From an uncultured Actinomycetes bacterium (lineage in GTDB: Bacteria > Actinomycetota > Actinomycetes > S36-B12 > UBA5976), in assembly GCA_937896305.1 (NCBI GenBank), contig CALBND010000051.1, positions 1 through 14,232 on the forward strand: DNA of 14,232 nt, given 5' to 3'. The translations under genes were made by a program, and so were the position numbers. Position 1 is the stretch's first letter. Every line of letters starts with the position of its first letter. Positions 7,691 through 14,232 of the stretch are shown here, one piece after another. Under the pieces are notes generated by a model. It was not told where the DNA came from. It saw only the letters and a list, made by a program, of their open reading frames with translations, and ran no database searches.

Positions 7691-8976
7691 TGAAACTTTT
7701 TCCTAATGTTTCACTAGGAGCTTTTGGTATCGATCCATGGTGGGTTACTTTAATTAAAGTCTTAGCAGTTTTTGTGATTTTAGTATTGATGACATTGCTG
7801 GCCATCTGGGCGGAAAGAAGAATCGTTGCTCGAATGCAAATGAGAATTGGTCCGAATCGAGTTGGTCCCTTTGGAATTTTGCAAGGATTAATGGATGGAG
7901 TGAAACTTGCTCTCAAGGAAGATGTAATTCCATTCACAGTTGATCGCGCTGTATATATTTTGGCTCCAATTATCAGTGCCACAACAGCTTTTATGACATT
8001 TGCTGTAATTCCATTTGGCCCAGAAGTTTCATTTTTCGGAGTTATTACCCCATTGCAGTTAACTGACTTTCCGGTAAGTGTGCTTTACGTTTTGGCTATT
8101 GCCTCAGTTGGAATTTATGGAATTGTTTTGGCTGGTTGGTCATCGGGTTCCACTTACGCACTCTTAGGTGGTTTGCGCTCATCAGCACAAATGGTTTCTT
8201 ATGAAATTGCGATGGGACTTTCATTTGTGGCGGTATTTCTTTATGCAGGTTCGATGAGTACATCACAAATTGTGGCAGCCCAGGAAAGAACTTGGTACAT
8301 CTTGTTATTGCTTCCCTCATTTTTAATTTATGTAATTTCCATGGTTGGAGAAACCAATAGAGCACCATTTGATTTGCCAGAAGCTGAAGGTGAATTAGTT
8401 GGCGGATTTCATACTGAATACTCCTCTTTAAAATTCGCACTTTTCTTTTTAGCCGAATACATAAATATGGTCACAGTTTCCGCTCTTGCTACGACATTAT
8501 TTTTGGGTGGTTGGCGAGCACCTTTTCCAATTTCGTTAATTCCAGGGGTGAATGAAGGTTGGGTTCCACTAATTTGGTTCTTTAGCAAAATTGCAGTCTT
8601 CTTGTTTGTATTTATTTGGATTCGTGGAACTTTGCCAAGATTTAGATATGACCAATTTATGAATTTAGGTTGGAAAATTTTAATTCCAACATCCCTTGCC
8701 TGGATCACAATCGTGGCAATAACTAGAGGTTTAAGAAATTCATTAGACCTTCCAACTGGTCAAACTGTTGCCTTATTAGGGGTTCCTTTAATTGCAGTGG
8801 CGCTAACACTATTTATTAGAGATTGGCGAAAAGCTAACGCTGAAGAAGCTTTAGAAGAAAATCAAATTTTAGTAACAGAAATTGATCCTTTTGCTGGCGG
8901 ACATCCAATTCCACCATTACCTGGACAAGTTTTAGTCGAACAAACTAGCTCAAGACAAGGAATAACAAATGGCTGA
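7690..8976 (+). CDS. nuoH: NADH-quinone oxidoreductase subunit H (membrane anchor of the quinone site)
   Basis: Membrane subunit of about eight helices (428 residues) that links the peripheral and membrane arms and roofs the quinone tunnel. The cytoplasmic loops facing the quinone site are well kept: AERRIVARMQMRIGPNRVGP (41-60), KEDVIP (76-81) and the loop 220-245 with GETNRAPFDLPEAEGELVGG. I place the start at ATG 7690, in TGATG with the nuoG stop and 9 bases after AAAAAGG (7674-7680), rather than one codon upstream at TTG 7687. Residues about 381-428 are a soluble tail rich in Glu and Pro (IDPFAGGHPIPPLPG) beyond the end of the E. coli protein. Its end overlaps nuoI by 8 bases. Confidence 0.97.
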   Translation: MKLFPNVSLGAFGIDPWWVTLIKVLAVFVILVLMTLLAIWAERRIVARMQMRIGPNRVGPFGILQGLMDGVKLALKEDVIPFTVDRAVYILAPIISATTAFMTFAVIPFGPEVSFFGVITPLQLTDFPVSVLYVLAIASVGIYGIVLAGWSSGSTYALLGGLRSSAQMVSYEIAMGLSFVAVFLYAGSMSTSQIVAAQERTWYILLLLPSFLIYVISMVGETNRAPFDLPEAEGELVGGFHTEYSSLKFALFFLAEYINMVTVSALATTLFLGGWRAPFPISLIPGVNEGWVPLIWFFSKIAVFLFVFIWIRGTLPRFRYDQFMNLGWKILIPTSLAWITIVAITRGLRNSLDLPTGQTVALLGVPLIAVALTLFIRDWRKANAEEALEENQILVTEIDPFAGGHPIPPLPGQVLVEQTSSRQGITNG

Positions 8977-9535
8977 GATTCCACAAATGATGAGGGCTTT
9001 TGGTACAACTTTTCTTTCAATGTTTAGAAAAGTTACAACCGAACAGTATCCAGAACAAAAAGATCAGTTCCCTCCACAGGCAAGATTTCATGGCAGACAT
9101 CAACTCAATAGGCATCCAGACGGTTTAGAAAAATGTGTAGGTTGCGAACTTTGTGCCTGGGCTTGTCCAGCAGATGCTATTTATGTTGAAGGAGCCTCCA
9201 ATGATGAAGAAAGATTTTCCCCAGGGGAACGCTATGGACGTGTTTACCAAATAAATTATTTGAGGTGTATTGGTTGTGGGTTATGCATTGAAGCATGCCC
9301 AACTCGTGCTTTAACAATGACTAACGAATATGAATTAGCTGATAACTCCAGAACAAAATTAATTTATGAAAAAGATGATTTACTTGCACCACTGCAACCA
9401 GGTATGGCTCAACCGCCACATTCTATGATTGATGATTTTGTCGCACAAGATTATTATGACGGCAAAGTTAAAGCAGCTTCGGCTGAACAATTTGCAGAAA
9501 TTGAAATATTAAAACAGAAAAAGGCACAGGATTAA
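8969..9535 (+). CDS. nuoI: NADH-quinone oxidoreductase subunit I (N6a and N6b clusters)
   Basis: Eight-iron ferredoxin-type subunit (188 residues) that carries electrons from NuoG to cluster N2 of NuoB. There are two [4Fe-4S] motifs: CVGCELCAWACP (Cys56, 59, 62, 66) and CIGCGLCIEACP (Cys100, 103, 106, 110). In this fold the last cysteine of each motif serves the other cluster. The N-terminal helix (about 1-25) lies along the membrane in known structures. The GRHQLNRHPDGLEKC lead-in is typical. AAGGA at 8957-8961 inside the nuoH end lies 7 bases before the ATG, supporting the start and the 8-base overlap. Confidence 0.98.
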   Translation: MAEIPQMMRAFGTTFLSMFRKVTTEQYPEQKDQFPPQARFHGRHQLNRHPDGLEKCVGCELCAWACPADAIYVEGASNDEERFSPGERYGRVYQINYLRCIGCGLCIEACPTRALTMTNEYELADNSRTKLIYEKDDLLAPLQPGMAQPPHSMIDDFVAQDYYDGKVKAASAEQFAEIEILKQKKAQD

Positions 9536-9538
9536 AAC

Positions 9539-10363
9539 ATGTTTCAAAATTTAATGCCTTTAGTTGAATCTGCAAACGCAGTTTCATTTGAACCAGTTGT
9601 TTTTTGGATAACGGGGAGTTTATCTGTTTTGGGTGCAGTTGGAATGCTTGTTTCTAAAAAAGCTGTGCATAGTGCCCTTTGGGTTGCCCTGACAATGATT
9701 AACCTGGCTATTTTATATGTTTTGCAATCAGCACCATTTCTTGGCGTTACGCAAGTTGTTGTTTACACAGGCGCAGTAATGATGTTGTTCTTATTCGTTT
9801 TAATGATAGTTGGAGTCGATGCTTCAGACTCACTAATTGAAACTATAAAAGGACAAAGAATGCTTGCAATATTTGCAGGACTAATTTTAGTCGTTTCATT
9901 AGTCTTGTTATTAAGTAATTCTTTTTATGTGCAGACTAATGGGTTAGAAACAGCAGATTTAGAATATGGTGGAAACATTCAAGGAATTGCAGCTCTGCTC
10001 TTTAGTAAATACGTTTTAATTTTTGAATTAACTTCAGCATTATTAATTACAGCAGCTGTGGGCGCAATGGTTTTGGCCCATAAGGAAAGAGCGGTTCCCC
10101 GGAAAACGCAAGCACAAATGGCAAAAGAATTATTTTCTTCAGGAAATTATAAAGGACCACTTCCATCTCCAGGTGTTTATGCAAGACATAACTCAGTTGA
10201 TACTCCCGCCCTTTTACCAGACGGATCAGTCTCACAAATTTCGATTCCAGGTCCAATAATTGCAAGAGGTGCCGCAAAAACAATTAATCAAAAAGATATA
10301 GATGAAGTACAAAGCATTTCAGAAGGTCGCGGAATTATTGATAAAGAAGTAGAGGACCAATAA
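9539..10363 (+). CDS. nuoJ: NADH-quinone oxidoreductase subunit J
   Basis: Membrane subunit (274 residues) in the coupling region next to NuoA, NuoK and NuoH. Five hydrophobic helices can be seen at about 18-38, 44-63, 69-92, 108-128 and 157-180. The third contains VVVYTGAVMMLFLFVLM, the family segment whose helix turns during catalysis in studied enzymes; its Tyr76 and Gly78 are conserved. After about residue 182 comes a soluble tail of some 90 residues with prolines and charges (for example PLPSPGVYARHNSVDTPALL), absent from the shorter E. coli subunit (about 184 residues) but usual in actinobacteria. The start is 3 bases after the nuoI stop, with ACAGGA at 9526-9531. Confidence 0.96.
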   Translation: MFQNLMPLVESANAVSFEPVVFWITGSLSVLGAVGMLVSKKAVHSALWVALTMINLAILYVLQSAPFLGVTQVVVYTGAVMMLFLFVLMIVGVDASDSLIETIKGQRMLAIFAGLILVVSLVLLLSNSFYVQTNGLETADLEYGGNIQGIAALLFSKYVLIFELTSALLITAAVGAMVLAHKERAVPRKTQAQMAKELFSSGNYKGPLPSPGVYARHNSVDTPALLPDGSVSQISIPGPIIARGAAKTINQKDIDEVQSISEGRGIIDKEVEDQ

Positions 10364-10365
10364 CG

Positions 10366-10665
10366 ATGAGTCCTAATGCTTACTTAGTTTTATCTGGAAT
10401 TATATTTTCAATTGGTGCCTTAGGTGTTTTATTAAGAAGAAATGCGATTGTTGCGTTTATGTCAATTGAACTTATGCTCAATGCGGCTAACTTAGCCTTC
10501 GTAACTTCAGCGAGGGTGTGGGGAAATTTAGATGGTCAAGCTGCAGCATTTTTTGTCATGGTAGTTGCGGCTGCAGAAGTTGTGGTTGGTTTGGCCATTA
10601 TCGTAACAATTTTTCGAACTAGGAATTCAGCTTCTGTAGATGAAGCAAGTTTGCTTCGCTGGTAA
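10366..10665 (+). CDS. nuoK: NADH-quinone oxidoreductase subunit K
   Basis: Small three-helix membrane subunit (99 residues), related to MrpC of Na+/H+ antiporters, which takes part in proton transfer along the central axis of the membrane arm. Both key buried glutamates are present: Glu35 in MSIELMLNAAN and Glu71 in VVAAAEVVVGLAI, matching Glu36 and Glu72 of E. coli. The length is almost exactly that of the family. The start lies 2 bases after nuoJ, with AGAGGA at 10351-10356 as ribosome binding site. A 27-base gap follows, the longest inside the operon. Confidence 0.97.
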   Translation: MSPNAYLVLSGIIFSIGALGVLLRRNAIVAFMSIELMLNAANLAFVTSARVWGNLDGQAAAFFVMVVAAAEVVVGLAIIVTIFRTRNSASVDEASLLRW

Positions 10666-10692
10666 TAAAAGATTAGAGACGGGAAAAATTAA

Positions 10693-12552
10693 GTGATCGC
10701 CTTAGCAATAGCTCTGCCAGCACTGAGTGCTGCTCTGCTACTTTCACTTGGTAGGCGAACAAATATTTGGGGACCTTATTTATCGATAGCTGCTTCGACT
10801 TCAGCTTTTCTTGTGGGCCTATGGCAATTTTTATTAATGACAAACAGGCCAACTGAAGAGAGAGCCTCAATAACAACTATTTATGAATGGCTAGTAGTGC
10901 CTGGAACTAATTTTAAAATTAACTTTGGTCTGCAATTAGATCAATTATCGGTCTCTTTCGTATTGCTAATTACTTTCGTTGGAACCTTAATTCATATTTA
11001 TTCTTTAGGCTACATGTCACATGATGAAAACAAAAGAAGATTTTTTGCCTATCTAAATCTTTTTGTTGCAGCTATGTTGTTGTTAGTTTTGGCTGATAAT
11101 TATCTATTACTTTATGTGGGCTGGGAAGGTGTTGGTTTAGCTTCTTATTTGTTGATCGGATTTTGGCAGCATAAACCAAGTGCAGCAGTTGCTGCAAAAA
11201 AAGCATTCGTAGCAAATAGAGTTGGAGATTTCGGTTTGTCTCTAGCAATCATGATGATGTTCATAATTTTTGGTTCAGTAAGTTTTATAGATGTAAATGC
11301 AAGTGTTTCTGGTTCACCTAGTTGGGTTCCATTAACAATTGGCTTACTTTTATTATTGGCGGCATGTGGTAAATCTGCGCAATTCCCTCTGCAATCCTGG
11401 TTACTGGACGCCATGGAAGGGCCAACACCAGTTTCAGCTTTAATTCATGCGGCAACGATGGTGACAGCAGGAGTCTATTTAATTGTACGAAGCGCTTCAA
11501 TTTTTAATGCCAGCACTTTTGCTCAAAATACAGTAATAGTTATTGGTGTAATTTCCTTACTGATGGGTGCTGTAATTGGTGCTGCAAAAGATGACATCAA
11601 GAAATCATTAGCAGGATCAACAATGAGTCAGATTGGTTATATGGTTTTGGCCGCAGGGTTGGGTCCAATTGGATATGTTTTTGCAATATTGCATTTAATA
11701 ACACACGGTTTCTTTAAAGCAGTTATGTTTCTAGGTGCAGGTTCTGTCATGCATGCCACAAACGACAACGTAGATATGCGTCGTTTTGGGGGACTTTCAA
11801 AGTCAATGATTTTTACCACAATCACATTCTTTATAGGTTACCTAGCAATCATTGGGATTCCACCTTTTGCAGGATTTTATTCAAAAGATCACATCATCGA
11901 AGCAGCATTAAGCCATAGCTGGGCAGCTGGAATTGCAGCTCTGTTTGGTGCTGGACTTACAGCTTTTTATATGACTCGAATGGTTGTAATGACATTTTTC
12001 TCTAAACCGCGATGGGAAGAAAAAGTACATCCACATGAATCTCCAATTTCAATGACTTTGCCAATGATTATTTTGTCTATTGGGGCAGCAACAATAGGTA
12101 TTGGACTTACTCAAAATAATGTATTCGAGCATTGGCTTGAACCAGTAACTGGATTTAGTGAACCACATCCACCTCTACCAATCTTGACTATTACATATAT
12201 CACGTTAGGTGTTGTGGCCTTGGGAGTAATTATCGGAATTTCTTTAAACAGAAAAATTCCAAAAGTTGCACCAACAAAAGTAACTTTATTTACTACGGCT
12301 GCTCGAAATGATTTATATGGAGATTTATTAAACGAGACTTTATTAATGCGTCCAGGTATGAAGTTATCTAAATTCTTAACCATCTTTGACCGAGGAGTTA
12401 TCGATGGATTTTATTCAGGATTAGGATTAATTACAGGTAGTATTTCCTCTCGCTTACGTAGAAGTGAAACAGGATTTGTTAGAAGTTATGCACTATCTAT
12501 TGTGCTTGGAACAGCAATACTTGTCTTAGCTATTTTGGTGGTGAGATTATAA
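10693..12552 (+). CDS. nuoL: NADH-quinone oxidoreductase subunit L (proton-pumping antiporter-like)
   Basis: Distal antiporter-like membrane subunit (619 residues), homologous to MrpA, thought to move protons at the tip of the membrane arm. Key residues are kept: Glu145 in the helix with GWEGVGLASYLLIG, Lys227 in ACGKSAQFPLQSW, His252 after PTPVSALI, His334, His338 and Lys342 in the HLITHGFFKAVMFLGAG region, and Lys398-Asp399 in FYSKDH. The C-terminal end resembles other actinobacterial NuoL (LRRSETGFVRSYALS) and includes the region expected to hold the long lateral helix and final membrane helix. The start is GTG: an in-frame TAA immediately precedes it (10690-10692), the first helix begins at once, and a weak GGGAAAA lies 3-9 bases upstream. 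Confidence 0.97.
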   Translation: MIALAIALPALSAALLLSLGRRTNIWGPYLSIAASTSAFLVGLWQFLLMTNRPTEERASITTIYEWLVVPGTNFKINFGLQLDQLSVSFVLLITFVGTLIHIYSLGYMSHDENKRRFFAYLNLFVAAMLLLVLADNYLLLYVGWEGVGLASYLLIGFWQHKPSAAVAAKKAFVANRVGDFGLSLAIMMMFIIFGSVSFIDVNASVSGSPSWVPLTIGLLLLLAACGKSAQFPLQSWLLDAMEGPTPVSALIHAATMVTAGVYLIVRSASIFNASTFAQNTVIVIGVISLLMGAVIGAAKDDIKKSLAGSTMSQIGYMVLAAGLGPIGYVFAILHLITHGFFKAVMFLGAGSVMHATNDNVDMRRFGGLSKSMIFTTITFFIGYLAIIGIPPFAGFYSKDHIIEAALSHSWAAGIAALFGAGLTAFYMTRMVVMTFFSKPRWEEKVHPHESPISMTLPMIILSIGAATIGIGLTQNNVFEHWLEPVTGFSEPHPPLPILTITYITLGVVALGVIIGISLNRKIPKVAPTKVTLFTTAARNDLYGDLLNETLLMRPGMKLSKFLTIFDRGVIDGFYSGLGLITGSISSRLRRSETGFVRSYALSIVLGTAILVLAILVVRL

Positions 12553-12553
12553 A

Positions 12554-14077
12554 ATGAACTTTCCTTGGTTATTGCTAATTCTATTAACTCCACTAATTGG
12601 TATTGGGTTAATGTTTTTACCAACAAAATCATTTCCTTTTAAAACGCAAACCATAGCAATTTATTCGTCTGCCATAACACTAGTTTTTGTACTTGCAGTT
12701 TTATTACAATTCGACACATCTTCTAACGCTCTGACTCAATTTGATGTTAATTTTACGTGGATCCCAATTTTTGGAATAAATTTTCATTTAGGAATAACAG
12801 GTTTATCTCTCGTACTGGTCGCATTAACTGCTGTTTTGACACCAATTGTAATTTTAGCCACACAGCACGAACATAAAAATAGAAGCAAAGAGTATTTGAT
12901 TTGGATTCTGTTAGTTGAAGCAAGTGCAATTGCAGTATTTATGGCCAGAGACCTGTTTCTTTTTTATGTCATGTTCGAAGCGATGCTGATACCAATATTT
13001 TTCCTTGTTGGCAGATTTGGTGGTGAGAGAAGAAATTTTGCAGCTTTGAAATTCATACTTTTTGGCTTGGCCGGAGGTTTGATTATGCTAGCGGCATTAA
13101 TTTGGTTGTATTTTGTGACAGCTACCCAACTTGGTAGAGGAACATTTTCAATCAGTGCTTTAACCAATGAATTGAATTTAAATACGTGGACTGAACGTTG
13201 GTTATTTTTAGGTTTCTTCATTGCATTTGCTTTAAAAGCTCCAATGGTTCCTGGTCATACTTGGTTACCGGATACAGCAGAACAAGCTACTCCTGGAACA
13301 TCAACGATGCTAATAGGAATTTTAGACAAAGTCGGAACTTTTGGAATGATGGCAATTCTGTTGCCTATTTTTCCAAATGCATCTAGAGAATTTGCACCAG
13401 TAATTATTGGTTTTGCAGTTTTTGGAATTTTATATGGAGCACTTGTTGCAATTGCTCAAAAAGATATGAAACGAACTTTTGCTTATATTTCAATTTCTCA
13501 TTTTGGTTTCATAGTAATGGGAATATTTTCCTTTACTACCATCGGAATGATCGGTGCAATTGTTTATATGGTTGCCCACGGTATTTCAACAGCTGGATTA
13601 TTTTTAACAGCTGGATACTTAATTAAACAAAAGAATTCTTCTCTCATTTCAAGTTTTGGTGGTGTAACGAAAGCAGCCCCCTCTCTAACTGGAATATTTT
13701 TAATTGCATGCCTTGCTTCGATCGCACTACCGGGAATGGCAGGATTTGTTGCCGAGTTCATGGTGCTAACTGGAACCTTTCAAAAATATCAAGGAGCTGC
13801 CATCATTTCAACCTCAGGAATAATTTTGGCTGCTATTTATATGTTGTGGCTGTACCAAAGAGTTTTCACTGGCCCAGAAAATAAAGAGAGTAAATCAATA
13901 ATTGATTTAGACAAGAAACAAATTTGGATCCTTTCACCGATTATTGGATTGAGTGTTTTATTTGGTTTCTGGCCAGCTCCTATAATTAAAATTTCAACTC
14001 CAGTTGTTGAATTTACGATGAATCAAGTAGACGCCAAAGATCCGGCACCATTATTTCCTAAAGTAGGTCAAGAATGA
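12554..14077 (+). CDS. nuoM: NADH-quinone oxidoreductase subunit M (proton-pumping antiporter-like)
   Basis: Antiporter-like membrane subunit (507 residues), homologous to MrpD, placed between NuoL and NuoN in the membrane arm. The proton-path residues are present: Glu142 (FEAMLIPIFFLVG), Lys228 (FALKAPMVPGHTWLPD), Lys259 (ILDKVG), His316 and His342 (AHGISTAGLFL), and Glu401 (GFVAEFMVL), the counterpart of the E. coli helix-12 glutamate. About fourteen hydrophobic segments are spread along the protein, as expected. The ATG is 1 base after the nuoL stop, with GGTGGTGAG at 12537-12545 as ribosome binding site. Its TGA overlaps the nuoN ATG by 4 bases. Confidence 0.98.
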   Translation: MNFPWLLLILLTPLIGIGLMFLPTKSFPFKTQTIAIYSSAITLVFVLAVLLQFDTSSNALTQFDVNFTWIPIFGINFHLGITGLSLVLVALTAVLTPIVILATQHEHKNRSKEYLIWILLVEASAIAVFMARDLFLFYVMFEAMLIPIFFLVGRFGGERRNFAALKFILFGLAGGLIMLAALIWLYFVTATQLGRGTFSISALTNELNLNTWTERWLFLGFFIAFALKAPMVPGHTWLPDTAEQATPGTSTMLIGILDKVGTFGMMAILLPIFPNASREFAPVIIGFAVFGILYGALVAIAQKDMKRTFAYISISHFGFIVMGIFSFTTIGMIGAIVYMVAHGISTAGLFLTAGYLIKQKNSSLISSFGGVTKAAPSLTGIFLIACLASIALPGMAGFVAEFMVLTGTFQKYQGAAIISTSGIILAAIYMLWLYQRVFTGPENKESKSIIDLDKKQIWILSPIIGLSVLFGFWPAPIIKISTPVVEFTMNQVDAKDPAPLFPKVGQE

Positions 14078-14232
14078 TTCGATTACTAGTTAACCCAATT
14101 TCGTCACCAAACTTTGAATACGCCTTGCTATCTCCAATCCTAATTATGTTTTTAGCCGCATGTATTGGTGTTTTAGTGGAAGCGTTTGTTCCAATTGAAA
14201 AAAGAAGACCATCACATTTAATAATTGTTTTC
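14074..14232 (+). CDS. nuoN: NADH-quinone oxidoreductase subunit N, N-terminal end (partial, 3' cut by window)
   Basis: The frame opens at an ATG in an ATGA overlap with the nuoM stop, with AAGTAGG at 14061-14067 six bases upstream, and stays open to the window end (53 codons). The peptide runs from MIRLLVNPIS through FEYALLSPILIMFLAACIGVLVEAFVP to EKRRPSHLIIVF. The YALLSPILI...GVLVEAFVP pattern and the following basic stretch match the first helix and loop of actinobacterial NuoN. NuoN is the third antiporter-like proton-pumping subunit and is expected here from gene order. Catalytic residues lie beyond the window. Confidence 0.92.
   Translation, partial: MIRLLVNPISSPNFEYALLSPILIMFLAACIGVLVEAFVPIEKRRPSHLIIVF

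Noticed and set aside
8409..8708. Minus-strand reading frame of 99 codons within nuoH, and other antisense frames across the window
   Set aside because: They lie inside strongly conserved nuo genes, show no recognisable domains or ribosome binding sites, and their composition is what complementing AT-rich membrane-protein codons produces.
13198..13386. Plus-strand 62-codon frame inside nuoM
   Set aside because: It is an out-of-frame shadow of nuoM, whose own frame is intact and conserved through this stretch.
10693..14077. Mrp-type Na+/H+ antiporter genes instead of nuoL and nuoM
   Set aside because: MrpA and MrpD are homologous, but the full nuoA-K context, subunit lengths and order place these as NuoL and NuoM.
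1..14232. A novel defence, mobile or biosynthetic system hidden in the window
   Set aside because: From 411 onward nearly every base belongs to a recognised complex I subunit; the largest unexplained stretch is the 155-base region 256-410. There is no room for, or trace of, an additional system.

Overview
The window is one side of a classical 14-subunit type I NADH dehydrogenase (respiratory complex I, NDH-1) operon, all on the + strand: nuoA-B-C-D-E-F-G-H-I-J-K-L-M and the first 53 codons of nuoN. It is preceded by the 3' end of a geranylgeranyl-reductase-family gene. Every gene is intact except the two cut by the window edges, and the catalytic, cluster-binding and proton-channel residues I checked are present. 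I found no sign of a mobile element, CRISPR array, RNA gene, toxin-antitoxin pair or unknown gene cassette. The honest reading is an ordinary, well-conserved housekeeping operon.

Organism: the gene order (geranylgeranyl reductase family gene, then nuoA to nuoN with separate nuoC and nuoD) and several protein traits point to an actinobacterium of the class Actinomycetia. These traits are the NuoC N-terminal extension with its DTSGFGGLV segment, the C-terminal extension of NuoE, and the long C-terminal tails of NuoH and NuoJ. Base composition is far from the usual high-GC actinobacterium: four 60-base lines counted by hand gave 25 to 47 percent GC, and the codons lean to AT-ending choices (TTA, ATT, AGA, GAA). 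Together with 1- to 8-base gene overlaps or gaps of a few bases at 12 of the 13 junctions within the operon, this suggests a streamlined planktonic actinobacterium such as the freshwater acI lineage (Nanopelagicales). That placement is inference and would need 16S or marker-gene data.

Layout: 1-255 is the end of the reductase. 256-410 is the only real intergenic region. It holds a tandem 8-base repeat built on GTGCAC (299-328), a weak candidate -10 element, and a clear Shine-Dalgarno sequence before a TTG start for nuoA. From 411 to the end the genes are packed head to tail. Five junctions are 4-base ATGA/GTGA overlaps (B/C, C/D, D/E, F/G, M/N), G/H is TGATG and H/I overlaps by 8 bases. The largest internal gap is 27 bases, between nuoK and nuoL.

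How the genes work together: NuoE, F and G form the NADH-oxidising module (FMN plus Fe-S clusters N1a, N3, N1b, N4, N5, N7). NuoB, C, D and I form the connecting arm, carrying N6a, N6b and N2 to the quinone site between NuoB, NuoD and NuoH. NuoA, H, J, K, L, M and N form the proton-pumping membrane arm. The upstream reductase probably saturates isoprenoid chains, perhaps the side chain of the menaquinone that this complex reduces.
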